64,000 bases of DNA from Sphagnum compactum (Eukaryota > Bryophyta > Sphagnopsida > Sphagnales): contig OZ234493.1 of NCBI GenBank assembly GCA_965153455.1, positions 23,798,213 to 23,862,212 of the forward strand, written 5' to 3'. The translations under genes and the position numbers were made by a program. Under the pieces are notes generated by a model. The model did not search any database. It was not told the DNA's origin and saw nothing but the letters and a program-made list of their open reading frames with translations. Each line of letters starts with the position of its first letter. Position 1 is the first letter of the stretch. Below, one piece after another: positions 36,101 to 55,737 of this stretch.

Positions 36101-38114
36101 CTGTGCTGATCTTCAGGTCAACACTCAAGCTACGGCTCTTAGAGGATACGAAAGAGTGGCCCAATGTTGTTATGCTCAGCCTGCAGAATGCCAACCACAG
36201 TGTTCTTGCGGTACTGTCCACATGCATGCACCTGCATTTGTAAACAAATCATGGGTGCTTAGTTCCACTCCCTCTTCCATATGGTCCTCTTTGTTTTCAA
36301 AGCTTCACAATTCCAAACCCCTTGCACACCCTTAATTCTCATAGTGTTTTGTTTTATGCCCACACAAAGCCAGGTACTGAAGTAAGGTCTTACAGGAACG
36401 GATGCCGGCTTGCACACAGTAATGACATCCACACCTTCTTCAAGTATAGTGACTGACTCTGCCATCACAGGTGGTTCATGCCTGTGGTCCCCCACCACAA
36501 CACAACGTCAATCATACTCTATTGCTCTGATCAGGGTTAGCAGCAGAAGTGAAAAACATCTAGAATCAGAAAGACTCTGAGAAAGACCAAACACCAATAG
36601 CATAGTGGAACTCAGCAAATTGACATCCATTCATGGGGGGTGAAGCCTGAACCAGCTGGGAAAGCCCCAACACCAGAAGAAAACATCATCATCAACATCT
36701 TCCACAAATGGAAAACCACAAAATCACTCACTCTCTTATATGACCAACCACCTGCAACCCCTTGCACTCATAACCTTCTTCTCAAGCTTTGTTGCAGAAT
36801 GGATACAGATCAGAGATGATGCAAGGAGGAAAGGAGCCAGGGGGGGGAAAGACTAAGTAGTGTACCTGTGCACAAAATGACTTAGTTTTTGAGAATCATG
36901 TACAATGTATGACGGACTCACAATCTTGCCATCAACTCGGATGCGCCCGCACTCAACTGCTTGCACCTGACATCATTGTCATCATCACTCCCCTACCATG
37001 TCAGCAGCTCAGTCTTTCCTCCCCCCTTCCTTGATGGACAATGATGCCATACAAGGACTGGTTGGGTATTTTCAAAAAGTGCAAAGAATACAAACTGAAG
37101 GAGAAGAAGAAGAAGGTTGTTCCAATGAAGGCAAAAACCTGCACATACATAGTACTCATGAGGTCTTTGTCTGAATTCATTTGCAAAAAGATCCACGATT
37201 GTCTTCCCATCCCATCTCTTCTTCACCTGCATGTATGTGTATGTGTATGTGTATATGCAGCAGCCATAACAAAACAAAACACTCCCATGAAATTCAGCAA
37301 CTACCAACACCCATGACCCACCAGAACACTTTTGTTCTTCAGGTTCTTCTTGAGGTGTTCTTCAGGTGTATCAAAAGCTTCTGCAACAATCTCAAAGTAA
37401 GAAGAAGAAGGAAACGGTGGGAAGAGCCTGGATGGAGAGACTTGATTGAAGTGGAGCTAGCTTGAAGAATCCTCTTACATGTGCCAAAAACTCAAAGAAG
37501 TAAGGTCGCACAATTCGCTTGCCTACATGCAGACAAACAGACAGATAGAAAACAACAACAACAACAACATGAGGAAAACAACAGACGGAGAGATCGAGAG
37601 CTTGCATTTCTGGCTTTCTTGCACTCCTGCTCAGCAAGAGGAAAAAGCAATCAATCAATCACATCCGGGGAGAAGAGAAAATGGGAGATACTGGAGTGTT
37701 TTTTGGGGTGAAGAAGAGGAAGAAGAAGAGCAGAGCCACACCATTGATCAGAAGATAGTCCAGAGAGTTGGGTGGGGTGCTTGGAGTCTCCCACTGGGTG
37801 AGGAGATCAGCAGCCATTTGAGCGTTGAACTTGCCATCATCCATGATGCTCCTCACAACAGCAGTAGTGGCTGTTGCTGCTGCTGCTGATGGGTCAGAGC
37901 TTCTTGACTCCAATTCTGATCTGCGTGTCGTTGTTGTCCCTTCTTCCATATTCCCAACTTCCTCTCTTCCACAATCCAAGCTAATACCACTCCTTCCTTC
38001 ACCACCCGGCAAGCTACATTGTATTCTAGGGTTTAGAGCTTCACCTCCTCCAGGCTCCTCCTCCTGCTCAAGGTTTTGACATTCCTGCGGTGTGATGATC
38101 ATCGTCATCATCAT
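33128..38114 (-). CDS. RNA pseudouridine synthase, RluA family, plant PUS7 type
   Basis: Twelve exons join in phase to 588 residues. On the minus strand they are 38114-37742, 37522-37479, 37226-37149, 36966-36866, 36481-36394, 36231-36150, 35788-35706, 35409-35344, 35131-35075, 34607-34470, 34101-33542 and 33224-33128. An S4-like segment (VQAVECGRIRVDGKI, about residues 166-180) precedes VCKPASVPV and the RluA catalytic motif HRLDRLVSGLL, with catalytic Asp261. Then come QTGRTHQIRVHLQHLGHP and a C terminus of LWLHCVRYASGGWAYECPLP. Order and motifs match the Arabidopsis PUS7 group, related to fungal RIB2/PUS8-9 proteins. Such enzymes isomerise uridine in tRNA or other RNA; the exact target is unknown. 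Unusual are a ~100-residue acidic/Thr-rich N-terminal extension and a ~145-residue low-complexity insertion (about 394-540) with an Ala run. The 5' edge of exon 10 could instead be 34583, in the same phase. Confidence 0.92.
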
Positions 38115-38287
38115 GAAGAGGAGCAGAAGGGATCGGATTTTTGGGTGTGTGCCTCGCGCCTAGATTTTCGCAACAACAGCAGTTAGGCATCCCGTAACGG
38201 AGTCTCTATTCCAGAAAGCAAAAGAAGATACCGCTGTCTGTCAGACCAGCAGGAGCTTCTTCCGCTCTCTCTCCCCCTTCTTCAGCC
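38115..38287. promoter_or_regulatory. 173-bp divergent (bidirectional) promoter interval
   Basis: Only 173 bp lie between the start codons of the minus-strand pseudouridine synthase and the plus-strand HVA22-like gene. Both 5'UTRs and both core promoters must fit here or overlap the neighbouring exons. No clear TATA box is visible in either direction. The HVA22 side just before its ATG is CT-rich (CTCTCTCTCCCCCTTCTTC), as in many plant leaders. Confidence 0.7.
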
Positions 38288-38343
38288 ATGGCGTTGCTCA
38301 CTTACGCCCTTGGTAGCGAGGTAAGCTTTGCCCACCACCCCCT

Positions 38344-38400
<57 letters not shown>

Positions 38401-40133
38401 GGATTCTTTTGTGGAAGATGGGTGGATTGATTTGTGGAAGTCTGGTGGATCCTCTTGTGGGTGGGGTTGGATTTGCAGGTAGGTTTGCGTCTGCTGCTAT
38501 CACCTTCTGCATCCCAAGTAGTAGTGCGTGCTGCCTGGTATGTGACCTAAACCCCACCCTTCCTTCTTCTTCACCTCACCCCCTCTGCTTCCTTCATTTC
38601 ATTTATTCATGCATGCATTCCTCTTCTTCTTCCTTGTTCTCCTATTCACTTGTGAGATCTGCACTCTTTCTTACCTTATGCCACTCTCTTGCTGCAACAT
38701 CTGGCAATGGGAACAGACCCATTGGCATGAGGAAAGTCTTGAGAACAATCTGTAAGAGTTTGTGGGTTTTTTTCTTATTCCATCATCAGGATCTGCACTG
38801 TTTCTTACCTCATATCACTCTCATGCTGCAACACTGGCAATGGGGAAAGACAGATTGGCATTGCAAATGAGGAAAGACCTGAGAACAATCCATAAGAGTT
38901 TGTGGGAATTTTTCTTATTCCATCAGCACTGGCAATTGCTGTCACTTTCTTCTTCTTCTTCTTCTTCTTCTTGTGTGTTTGCTCCTAGCCTTTTGTTGTT
39001 AGCCATAGCAGCCTGTGACATGCTGAGAGTGGAAGGATTAAGCTGAAGATCCCTGTGAACTGCAAATTTTGTACATTTCCTGTCCAGAGCAAGATTAGGG
39101 TTTTATGTGCCCTCTTCTGTTGTCATCATTGGCATACCCAGGAACAACTGTCTGTCGGGTTCATTCTTCTCTCTCCAAATTGGTACCTGACCTCCTCCTC
39201 TCCTCTCTCTTGCACTATTATCATTGTGTGGGTTCTTCTTCTCTTTCCAAAGTGGTACCTGCTTTCTCCTCCTGCTACTCTTGCATGATCACTGTGTGAG
39301 TACATGAATGCCAAACATTTTGTATGTTTTTCAAACCCTCCAAGTTGAAACAAAGCTTGTGCATTTGTTATGGATGTTGTGGTGGCGGTGGCTGGATGTG
39401 GTACAAACAAACAACAGCACATTGTTTGGAATTGGATTTCCGATCTATTCAACGCACAAGGCAATCGCATACAAGAATCTTGCAGAGCAAGAACAATGGT
39501 TATTCTACTGGGCAGGTGCTGCTTCTAGGGTCACTTTGCTCACATCCGGTATGTGCTGCTGTTTTGTATATTGCCAAATTGTTATGGCAAAAAACAGAGA
39601 TGATTATGGATAGAAAGTGTAACAAAGGGATAAACAAACAAGCTGGCATTTGCATGACAGCAACAACTGAGTTTTCATGCATTGTAGGAGCTGACCCACA
39701 GGACGGGGGGATGGATGTCGGGGTTCGTGGGTGCTGCAGTGTATGGGTGCTTCACTGCTACTGAAGTTGTGTTTGACAAACTGTTTTCATGGTATCATCA
39801 TACATACCTCTCCTGTATTTCCTGTAGCTCTTTTCTTGATGGTCAGTGGAATAGTTTGTGCTATCAGTATTCATCACTTTACATTTGATTGACCTTTATG
39901 ACATGGTTATACTTGCAGGTTTCCGTTCTACTATCACATCAAATTTGTGTTCCTTGTCTGGCTTCAGCTTCCCAGTCAGTTTGTACGTCATCATCCAAGC
40001 CCCGTTATTTTTAATTTTTTTGCTCTAGCATAGTACCTCGTTTTATGACTGCACTCAGTTTGGATTTCAGAACTGACACACCAGTTACCTTCAAAGCTTT
40101 AAATTTGTGGTGTTTTTTTCTCTGCAATCTTGT

Positions 40134-40184
<51 letters not shown>

Positions 40185-41339
40185 CGTCCTTAATTGGTAG
40201 CATGTGTATTCTTGTGGAATCTGGATACAGGGAGCCCACTATCTGTACACCAATCTCCTACGTCCTGTGCTTCTCAAACACCAAAGGTCATTAGATCGTG
40301 TTGTGGATGGCACTCGTAATGAGATGGTACGAAATTACTCTGTGTTTGTTTGACTCTGTTTGCACATGCTACACTTCCTCCCACACCTTGTTTGTCCCAG
40401 TAAAGTAAATCAGCAAATGTGTAAAACCTTCCACAATTTGGGTCTTTTTTTGTCCCCCTCAAGTACATGCAATTTCATGCACTGGGTGATTTCTGCTTCA
40501 GGTCTTTCTGATCTGTACAGAGGGTGCAATTTCTGTGCACTTTCATTTTTGTGACAAATGCAATTCAGCAACAAGGGTACAGTAGATTAGCAGGAATGTG
40601 TGTGCACATGTGTCTTTAGCTGTTGTGTAGACGCTTATTGTCCTGGGTACTGCTCTGCTTGCAATGGAATTTTTTATTCATTGCCTTAAGGTGGTGAGTT
40701 TCATGAGCTGGTAGTAGGATTTGATTATCTTGTGTTGAGTGGGCTTACAGTTCTAGTTCATCAATATCATTCTTCCTCTTGTTTCAGCAAATCACAGAAG
40801 GGCATAGTTTGATCTATAAGGGACTCACTAACATGAGCTTATGATTTTTGTAGAGTAAGTTTATTTTGAGTCACCAACAGGAGGCACAGTTTGTCAAGCG
40901 CATTGTGCAGAAGCTCCTTATTTCAGGCAAGTACTCTTGGTGTAAAAGACTTTGTCAGGAAATTGGTGGGCATTGATTTTGTTGTCACAATAGCAATTCT
41001 TGAATGATGTGATGATTGACACAAATTCAATGTGAGGACTAGCAGTTTTGTGTGTAGGGGATGCTTGGATTTGTCAAGCACTGCCTGGTCCATGGATAGT
41101 AGAGAGGCAAAACCCTTTCCCTGCATGTTGACAGCAGAGTGATTTCATTTGGTTGTGCAGTGTATCAAGCAGCACGTGATGCCATGCAAAACTCCAGAGC
41201 TCTTGAGGGTGCCAGACTTGCATTGAGCAGGACAAATGGCAGCAGCAGCAGCAGCCAAGGCAGCACACCAGCACCTCCAGCCTCAAATCAGGATAGATCA
41301 GGAAGCAACGACACATTGGCTGATCAAACAACTGATTGA
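38288..41339 (+). CDS. HVA22-like protein (TB2/DP1/HVA22, REEP family)
   Basis: Eight exons join in phase to 217 residues: 38288-38320, 38479-38537, 39418-39515, 39740-39791, 39919-39982, 40231-40326, 40854-40926 and 41161-41339. The protein begins MALLTYALGSEVGLRLLLSP and carries the family core: GIGFPIYSTHKAIAYKN, YWAVYGCFTATEVVFDKLFS, WFPFYYHIKFVFLVWLQLP and YLYTNLLRPVLLKHQ. This is closest to the HVA22j/k branch of Arabidopsis. The family consists of ER membrane proteins with hairpin membrane segments that shape tubules and affect vesicle traffic; some members respond to ABA or stress. The tail (about 160-217) is Ser/Gln/Pro-rich and probably cytosolic. Intron 7 starts with GC rather than GT (CAG|GCAAGT); the nearby GT alternative leads to an immediate stop. 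Intron 1 carries a CT microsatellite and intron 5 a GA microsatellite. Intron 2 contains two tandem duplications. Confidence 0.93.
38345..38395 (+). repeat. (CT)25 microsatellite in intron 1 of the HVA22-like gene
   Basis: An uninterrupted CT dinucleotide run of 51 bases begins 25 bases after the exon 1 splice donor. It is complementary to the AG run in intron 5 of the same transcript. Confidence 0.97.
38656..38926 (+). repeat. Intronic tandem duplication, ~135-bp unit x2
   Basis: The unit begins GATCTGCACT, contains TGCTGCAACA, CTGGCAATGGG and AAGAGTTTGTGGG, and ends TTCTTATTCCATCA. It occurs at 38656-38789 and 38790-38926 within intron 2 of the HVA22-like gene. Identity is high but not perfect, so it is a fairly recent duplication. 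Confidence 0.88.
39156..39300 (+). repeat. Intronic tandem duplication, ~70-bp unit x2
   Basis: The phrase GGGTTCATTCTTCTCTCTCC followed by A(A/G)TGGTACCTG and a C/T-rich tail ending TCTTGCA is present twice, at about 39157-39227 and 39228-39298. It lies in the same intron as the larger duplication at 38656-38926. Confidence 0.75.
40136..40182 (+). repeat. (AG)23 microsatellite in intron 5 of the HVA22-like gene
   Basis: An uninterrupted AG run of 47 bases sits about 50 bases upstream of the exon 6 acceptor. In the transcript it is the exact antiparallel complement of the CU run in intron 1. Confidence 0.97.
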
Positions 41340-44300
41340 CACTGCCTCAAGATCTACCATCCCACTAGTTGAGCTGATGAAGCACACCACAACTGCAATG
41401 GGACTGTTCTCTTCATTGTGAGCATCGCATTGATGGGTAGAGAGAAGATGAGTCACACCCACCCAGGAATCTGAAAATATGTTTTGACATGATCTCACAT
41501 TACCACTCAAGAAAAATGCTACTCCAAAGGTGCTGTAGTCTTATAACCTTCAACCCCAAATAACGAATGTAATGGGTGGTGCGTCTTCTTCTTCTTAAGT
41601 CCAGTTTCTTTTTGAGTAGTGATTTATTTATTATGATCATTTCATTTTATTTCCATTGTAATTTCAGTGGACCTAGACATTTGGTGTCTGTTTCAATTTT
41701 GGTCTGTTTGAAAGGGTACTAAGTTTACAACAAGTTGACCTTTTTCTTGAGCAATTTGCTTCTTCAAGAAGCAACTGAAAGAAGGGTTCTTCAGCTCAAA
41801 TTGTTCACAAATTCTTCCATAGCAGTTGCATGGAAATATTGAGGGAAAGGAAAGTCAAAAGTAGTTGATATTTTTTGTCAAGTTTTCATCTAAATTTTTG
41901 CCCCTTTGTCATCGTCATTGACTTCCTTTTCAGTTCTCTTTTCTTAAGAAGAAGTTTGGAATCAACTTCTCTCTTAGGGAACTGATGAGGAGTAAATTGA
42001 AGTCTTATCAAATTCTAGATTTGCTTGAGATCTAAGAATTTGGACAATATTTTGTTTTATTGCAGTCTCTTTTGATTTTATTCTTTTGTGGGATGTTCTT
42101 CAGTCTGTACCGTTTCAAGTTTTGTTGGTTCTGAGGAGAACATTGCACCTTCAACAAATGTTTGGTTAATCCCTAAGAACCCGAAGCCCTTTCCACACTA
42201 GTTTCGGAACTAGTTGGAAATTGGATTGTTCTAGGAAAGTTTTTTTCTAGCTTCCATTGTTCGACACATTTATGGATTTTTTTTAAATGTTATTTATTTA
42301 TTTATAGAAAAATTTATGTGAAAATGAAAAAATTTCGTTTATGTTTTAAACTGCAACATATAAATAGTTTTGTTTTTAAAAAAATTAGATGAGTCCAATA
42401 TTTTTTCATTGTAAATACATTATAATGTTGTGCTTTCATTATAATATGGACCAAATATACATCTCACTATGATTTAGCATTGAATATATTGTTATAGAAC
42501 ATGGATTGATTTATATTTTGAAACTTGAAGTATGATTATTATTTTTGCATGTGAACACACAAAAAATTTATTTATATTTGACATGTTAGCAATTGAGTGT
42601 AACATGAGTATGGAACATGTTTTGTTAAAAGGCATATATGTTTAAAGTGGATTTATTTTTTTCCTTCCATATGTCAATTTGGTTTTGTTCATACAACGGA
42701 ATGCAATTGTTGAGCACATTATGTAAATTTAGATGGTTTTTTTCACATCAAGTAATAAAATTTCTCATTCTAATTCTTTGACTTGGATATTATGTATATG
42801 AAATGTATATACAAAAAGGCACCGCATGTAATACTATTAAGAACCTCACACAAACATGAAGAGTATGTAGCATCCATTACATCTAGCTCAAAAGGCAAAG
42901 ATAAAACCTTGAGAAAAGTGACAACTTGAAAAAACACCAATGAAGGTATTTGCCATCTCCATGAATTAGTTAGTAGGTAGCAAGATTTTTATCATGTGTT
43001 GTTCAATTCTCAATCCTAATTAAGTGAGTACCTTCCAAAAGGCAAACCAATGATGAAAGGAAACCAAATGGGCCACACCCATCAAAACCCTTGAACAACA
43101 ACAACAACCACCCATAACGGTTAGGCACTTCAACAATTACCCCAATTATAATTGACAATAACAAACATGTCTTTTCATCTACAAAACATGTGTCATTTGC
43201 TTCTACACATGTATCAACATTTGAATCAACAAAAAGGTTCCATTGCTTGAAGAATTGGGGTGTGAATAATTGAATTCATAAGGTCTTTGGCATTTTCTCA
43301 CCCTTTGCATCATACCAAAAGCCTCAAACATTTGTTTGATAACCACAAGCTCCTCAACAAACTTGATGGACATTTGCATTAATGGATCAAATGGATTTTG
43401 ACTATCAACAATTTATTAGAAGAACCCATAAGTAATGGAGATATCATTTGGGACCCTATAGATTTGGATATGGCAATTAAACAATTGAAGTAACAAACAA
43501 TAAGCAACATTCCTTCCAAGCTAAAAATAAATGATGTACAAATAGTTGGGCCAATTTTCTCTTAGCTAACGTGTTGTGTAAGACATGGAACATTGTGAAT
43601 AACCATTGCATAGACATGTGGATCAAACATTCCATGCCTTTGGGTTCAAGCATTTGATTTATCATATCTCAAGTGTTTTTGTGCCTATTGGACTTTGAAT
43701 ATCAATTCACTTCCGTTTTGTTGATATTTTGCTAGATAATTGTTTGTACTCATGCGTGATTATTTTAGTTCTAATGTGATTCTCCAATAGAAATTTGTGA
43801 GCTAAATTGATGCATGGTGGGTATGTCACTACATTAATAGATTGTCATAAAAGTAAACTATTGTTTTTTTTTATTACAATGTGTTAACTTTTTTCATCTT
43901 CCAACAAAATGTGGGGATCATTTCAAGAATTCACATTCTACAATGGTTTTTTTCAATATGAGAATCATAGTTGTAAATTTATCAATGTTTTCTGAGAAAC
44001 TTGTATGTCATTTCTCATTAACATTGTATGAAAAAGATTTGTTTGCAGCTTAAAGTTCACCAAAGGTTTCTTCACTGACATGCATACCCTTCATTGTGCT
44101 TTGCGAATTGAACTAAATTTTGTTATGAAAGGGTTTTCTATGAAATTTCAAATTTTCAATGTAGTTAATGGATTGTTCTAAATTTGATGTCTTGTTTTGT
44201 TGGTTTTAGATTGAACACTCACCTCTTATGACGGCCAATCTTTATTCATAAGGTTTTGCAAAACAAAAGTCTAGATGCGTAGGTAGAAAGGTACATCTTA

Positions 44301-47300
44301 AAATGTCCACCACATCAAAAGGGAATTTAAATGCAAATTATTTTTGTTGCATAGTTTTGAAGGTTAAAAAAAAACATGGGAAAATATGTATGTGGTATAC
44401 AAAAACATACTAGAAATTTCTGTATTTTCACAAGACACATGGACATTTGGATGCAAAAAAAAGGTTTTCATTTGTATTGTTTCACACAATAAAACCATAT
44501 GTATAACATTGCATGGACAGATCTATAAAAGAAAGATGTTTTCAAATTATATTCTTTAACATCCTTGGCACTATTAGTCTTGTGGAACAACTCGATTCTT
44601 GTGAATAATTTGACTACAATAATTTGTAAATACAACATGTGTTCTAGTTTGGAAGGTTTTCCTAATATTTGATAAATGACTGAAAATGATGAGGTCTCCT
44701 ATTCGAATTACACTCTTATCAATGTCATTGTTGTTTTTCTTAACAAAAATAGTGGTGTGTATTAATCATTGTGCAATCTATGATGTTTTGCAAGACCCAA
44801 GTTTCAACTTGGCAATTTTAATAGTTTATTCATAAACCTCAAGTTTGTGTTGTGCCCAATCCACTAGTAAGTTGGTTTTCTTTCTCACCATGTATCCCTT
44901 AGACTCTAGAGAGTCTAAAATGCATTATTGTTCTTAAAAAGTTTGCAATGTGCATCAAAAATTTAATTTTTTCTTTTAAATTAAGGAAACTTGATGTTAA
45001 ATTAAGGAATTTGATGTAGGTTCCATGTTTTTCTAAGGAATGGGAAATCTACTACTACCATGAAGAAAAAAACTTAGATTTTTTTTGGTTTTGTTATCTA
45101 TGAATGTGCTATGAAAGTCATTAAATGACATTTTCTTCCACTCATACTTGTTTATTGTCAAGTGCAATTTGTTGTGCCTGAAAGTATCATAAAACTTGAC
45201 ATCTTGAAACCTTTAAAAAGAGCAAGACAATGCAAGAATGCAAATTACAAAAAATTATTATCAATACAAGTGATGGTGCTGAAACATCATATATATTTCA
45301 ACTTGTTTTCTTAAATAAAAGTTATGCTACTTTTGATACATGATTTTTTTCTCTTAATTTTGGTATTTCAAGGGCATGCACATGTGTACACTCACATTCA
45401 AGTGTGTCGTATAATTGTTTTTGTAGGAAACAACTAATTAGTTATGGCATCTTTTATTAAAACATTGTTAGTGTTTTCAATAGTTTTTGTGTTTTTCATG
45501 AATTTGTTGTACGTATCAAGGATGTCTTCAGCAACATGGTGTTAGTGTTGAAGACCATGGAAGCAACAAAAACAACAAATAGGGTTCTTGCAGACTATAT
45601 ATAGGCAACATATTGGAAGACATGATGTTCTTGTTGAAGAGCTTGGAGGTGACATGAGTAGCAATTAGAGTTTTTCAAGACCTTGTGAACTATTACACAA
45701 AGAAAAACTTTCATTTTTTGCATATTTATACATATTTATTAAAAATTTTTTTAAAGAAAATATTTCATAAAATATGTATGGGATGAATCAAGAACAATCA
45801 ATCAAGTTGCCATCAACAACTTTAGTAGTAAGGTGATAAGATCAATTTGTCTTATATGGAGTTTGGATATTCAAAATCGAAATCATTTTGATGAAAAATA
45901 GTTTGGATTTAACCAACTTGGAAATCAATCAAGATTTGAAATTAAAAGTGATCAACATGGTGGTGGGTAATCCCACCTTACATTAACCTTTTGTGAACCT
46001 CACAATGGTTTTTTTCTATTTTTGTAGTGTAAAATTGTTGAACTTATAATCAAAATAACAAAAAAAATCATGTTTGCAAAGCAAAAAAATGAAACTTTTC
46101 AATTGTGCAAAAAACACAACAAAATCATGGATACTAAATGAGCAATGAACCTTAGAATTTTGATTGCACAATGTGTTACAAATTCTAAAAATAATGAACA
46201 AGAATTTTTTCTCTTACAATGTACTTAACTAATATATTTGAAACTTCAAAAGATTGCACAATTATAGTTTAGAATATTGAAAGTTCAGGGAATGAATGGA
46301 ATATGATCACAATTTTTTTGTTATGGACTTTTCAAACTCCCAAAAATTGCAATATTTTATTGAGTTCATTTGAACTTAAAATATGATTATATAATTGCAT
46401 TTTAGAAAATGGTTTTAATGTCTTTTATAGCATGGTGGCTTGACTTGGAAAATGAAAAAATATTACCATTTCAATAAATGCCCATATTTTAAACCAAATT
46501 TAATTACATTAGAAAAGGGACTCTCAAAATGGACTTTCAACTATTCTTTTTGACCCATCAAGTTTTTGACCATTTTTGATAGCACAAAATCTAAATGGCC
46601 AATACTATAACATTCCATGGCTTCTTGGAAATTGTAATTGCTGAACCCACCGTGGACATTGGGGGGGGAGTAGGAGGGGGTCGCTCTTTTAAAATGAAAC
46701 ATATTCACAAGTCAACATAGTTGAAAAGAATGAGGAGACTTGTGGCGATGATGAAAAAATGGCTTGAAAAGAATTCAAAATCACCATGGTGATGACACAT
46801 GTTCAAAGAAGCAATACCACTTGGTATATGGATAATGCTAACTTTGGAGGTGTTTTGAATATTTGAATCAATTAAGTTTGCAAGGTTTGAGAGGACGGGG
46901 TCAAACCATATATAAACTTGGCTATATTTGGATTGTTGAAAATTTCTCCAATAGTAATATAAAATTTAATGAGATCACATTCCCAAAACAAATATTTACA
47001 ATAGTTAAGTTATTGCCATTTGAAGGGTTAGGGTAAAATTGCCAAAGTGGCTCTTGACTATTTAAATTATGATTTTTAAAGGTCAAATCAACTCCAATTG
47101 AAAAGCTTAATATGGTAAATCAGAAAGTTTTTTCAAAGGCCAAATAGTGCCCAACTAGGCTAGGCATCATGGTAGTAGTGTTCAATGGGTAAATTGGTCA
47201 TCAAAATCCATGTGCCCATGAAATGGGAATCATGCTTTCAAGTCCAACAATCCTTTTTGTTTCCATTATATGATGGTTAGAAAATTACGACCCCGTTAAG

Positions 47301-48383
47301 AATATAATATGATCCCTATATTGATAAGAAGTGAATCACTCATCATTATTTGGTGAATTAGTGTCCTATCTTCACTATTAAATAGAATTAGAATAAAATT
47401 AATTTTCATTTATGAATACCCACATTTTGATGGACCATATAACATTGTTTTATACCACTAATATTTATTATTCAAAAAATAAACCCAAGAGATGAATATC
47501 ATAATTATCATCTACGTTTTACATTGGACTTCTTTAATCAAACGTTTAACTAACGAGTTTTAAGACCTTTAAATTGGACAATTTAAAATTTAAGAAATTT
47601 GTGTAAATAAAAATCAGAAAAATCACAATCGTAGTTTTGACAAAGGTGCATTGCCCTAGAGGTGGTTTTTGAAAGTGGCTCAAACATCAAAACATTAAAC
47701 CCTTAACACCATGGGTTAACCTTGAACCTTGAACTGGTTAACCCATGGTTAAGGCTTCCATTCCCACCTCAATACATCCCTTTATTTCATTACCTATATT
47801 GGTAATTTTGCATATCAATCCTCGGAACCACCAAAGCTTCCATTATATCGTCTCTTCGATCTCTTTTTCCCTTTCTCAAAGACCTACACAATTTTGGCTC
47901 ACCATTATAATCATTTCACAAATACCTACACACCCAATGACCAAACATTTGTAACTATTTCACAATTACTTCTTCTTACACAACAAATGACAAAAAAAAT
48001 TTGTTACACTTTAGAGCTACTAACTTCAATTCGATATAAATGTAGCAAGCACTATTGTAAGTTGTAAGAGAACACAAGAACAACAACAAATAGCTCCAAC
48101 ACATTTCCCAAACCAGTTTTCAAACCTTTTCTCAATCACAACTTTTTCAAGCACAATGACCTTAGAGGTCAATTATGCTCTTCATAGTACAACAAGGGGA
48201 GGTTGGTTGGCTTACTTAAAAGCAAACGGAAGCAAAAATTGGATTATTTTACACTAGATGGTCTTGGTACTTGATACTTGTTTGTCACAAGACACAAGTT
48301 CTTTAACCATTTGGACTATATAATTTAGTCCCTTTGTATTTGATGAGAAGGGTTAAGTTTAGAAGCAAAAAAAGGGGAATCGA
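41340..48383. other. Long AT-rich gene-free stretch
   Basis: The first few hundred bases are probably the HVA22-like 3'UTR. The rest has no supported gene on either strand. Short frames such as 43477-43665 (minus), 46016-46201 (minus) and 47745-47954 (plus) lack domains and splice context. A ~110-bp imperfect tandem duplication, sharing TTGAAGA(C/G)C.TGGA and TTCTTG/TTTTTCAAGAC-like phrases, lies at about 45540-45690. Dispersed repeat B copy 2 lies at 46279-46530. A G9 run occurs near 46661. Confidence 0.55.
46279..46530 (+). repeat. Dispersed repeat B, copy 2
   Basis: This stretch carries GAATGAATGGAATATGATCA, GTTATGGACTTTTCAAACTC, TCTTTTATAGCAT and TTACATTAGAAAAGGGA in the same order as 16693-16945, in direct orientation and with moderate divergence. 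Confidence 0.7.

Positions 48384-55737
<7,354 letters not shown>

Noticed and set aside
37479-37889. Plus-strand frames with poly-Asn and poly-Glu
   Set aside because: They overlap exons 1 and 2 and intron 1 of the minus-strand pseudouridine synthase, which is supported by motifs and phase.
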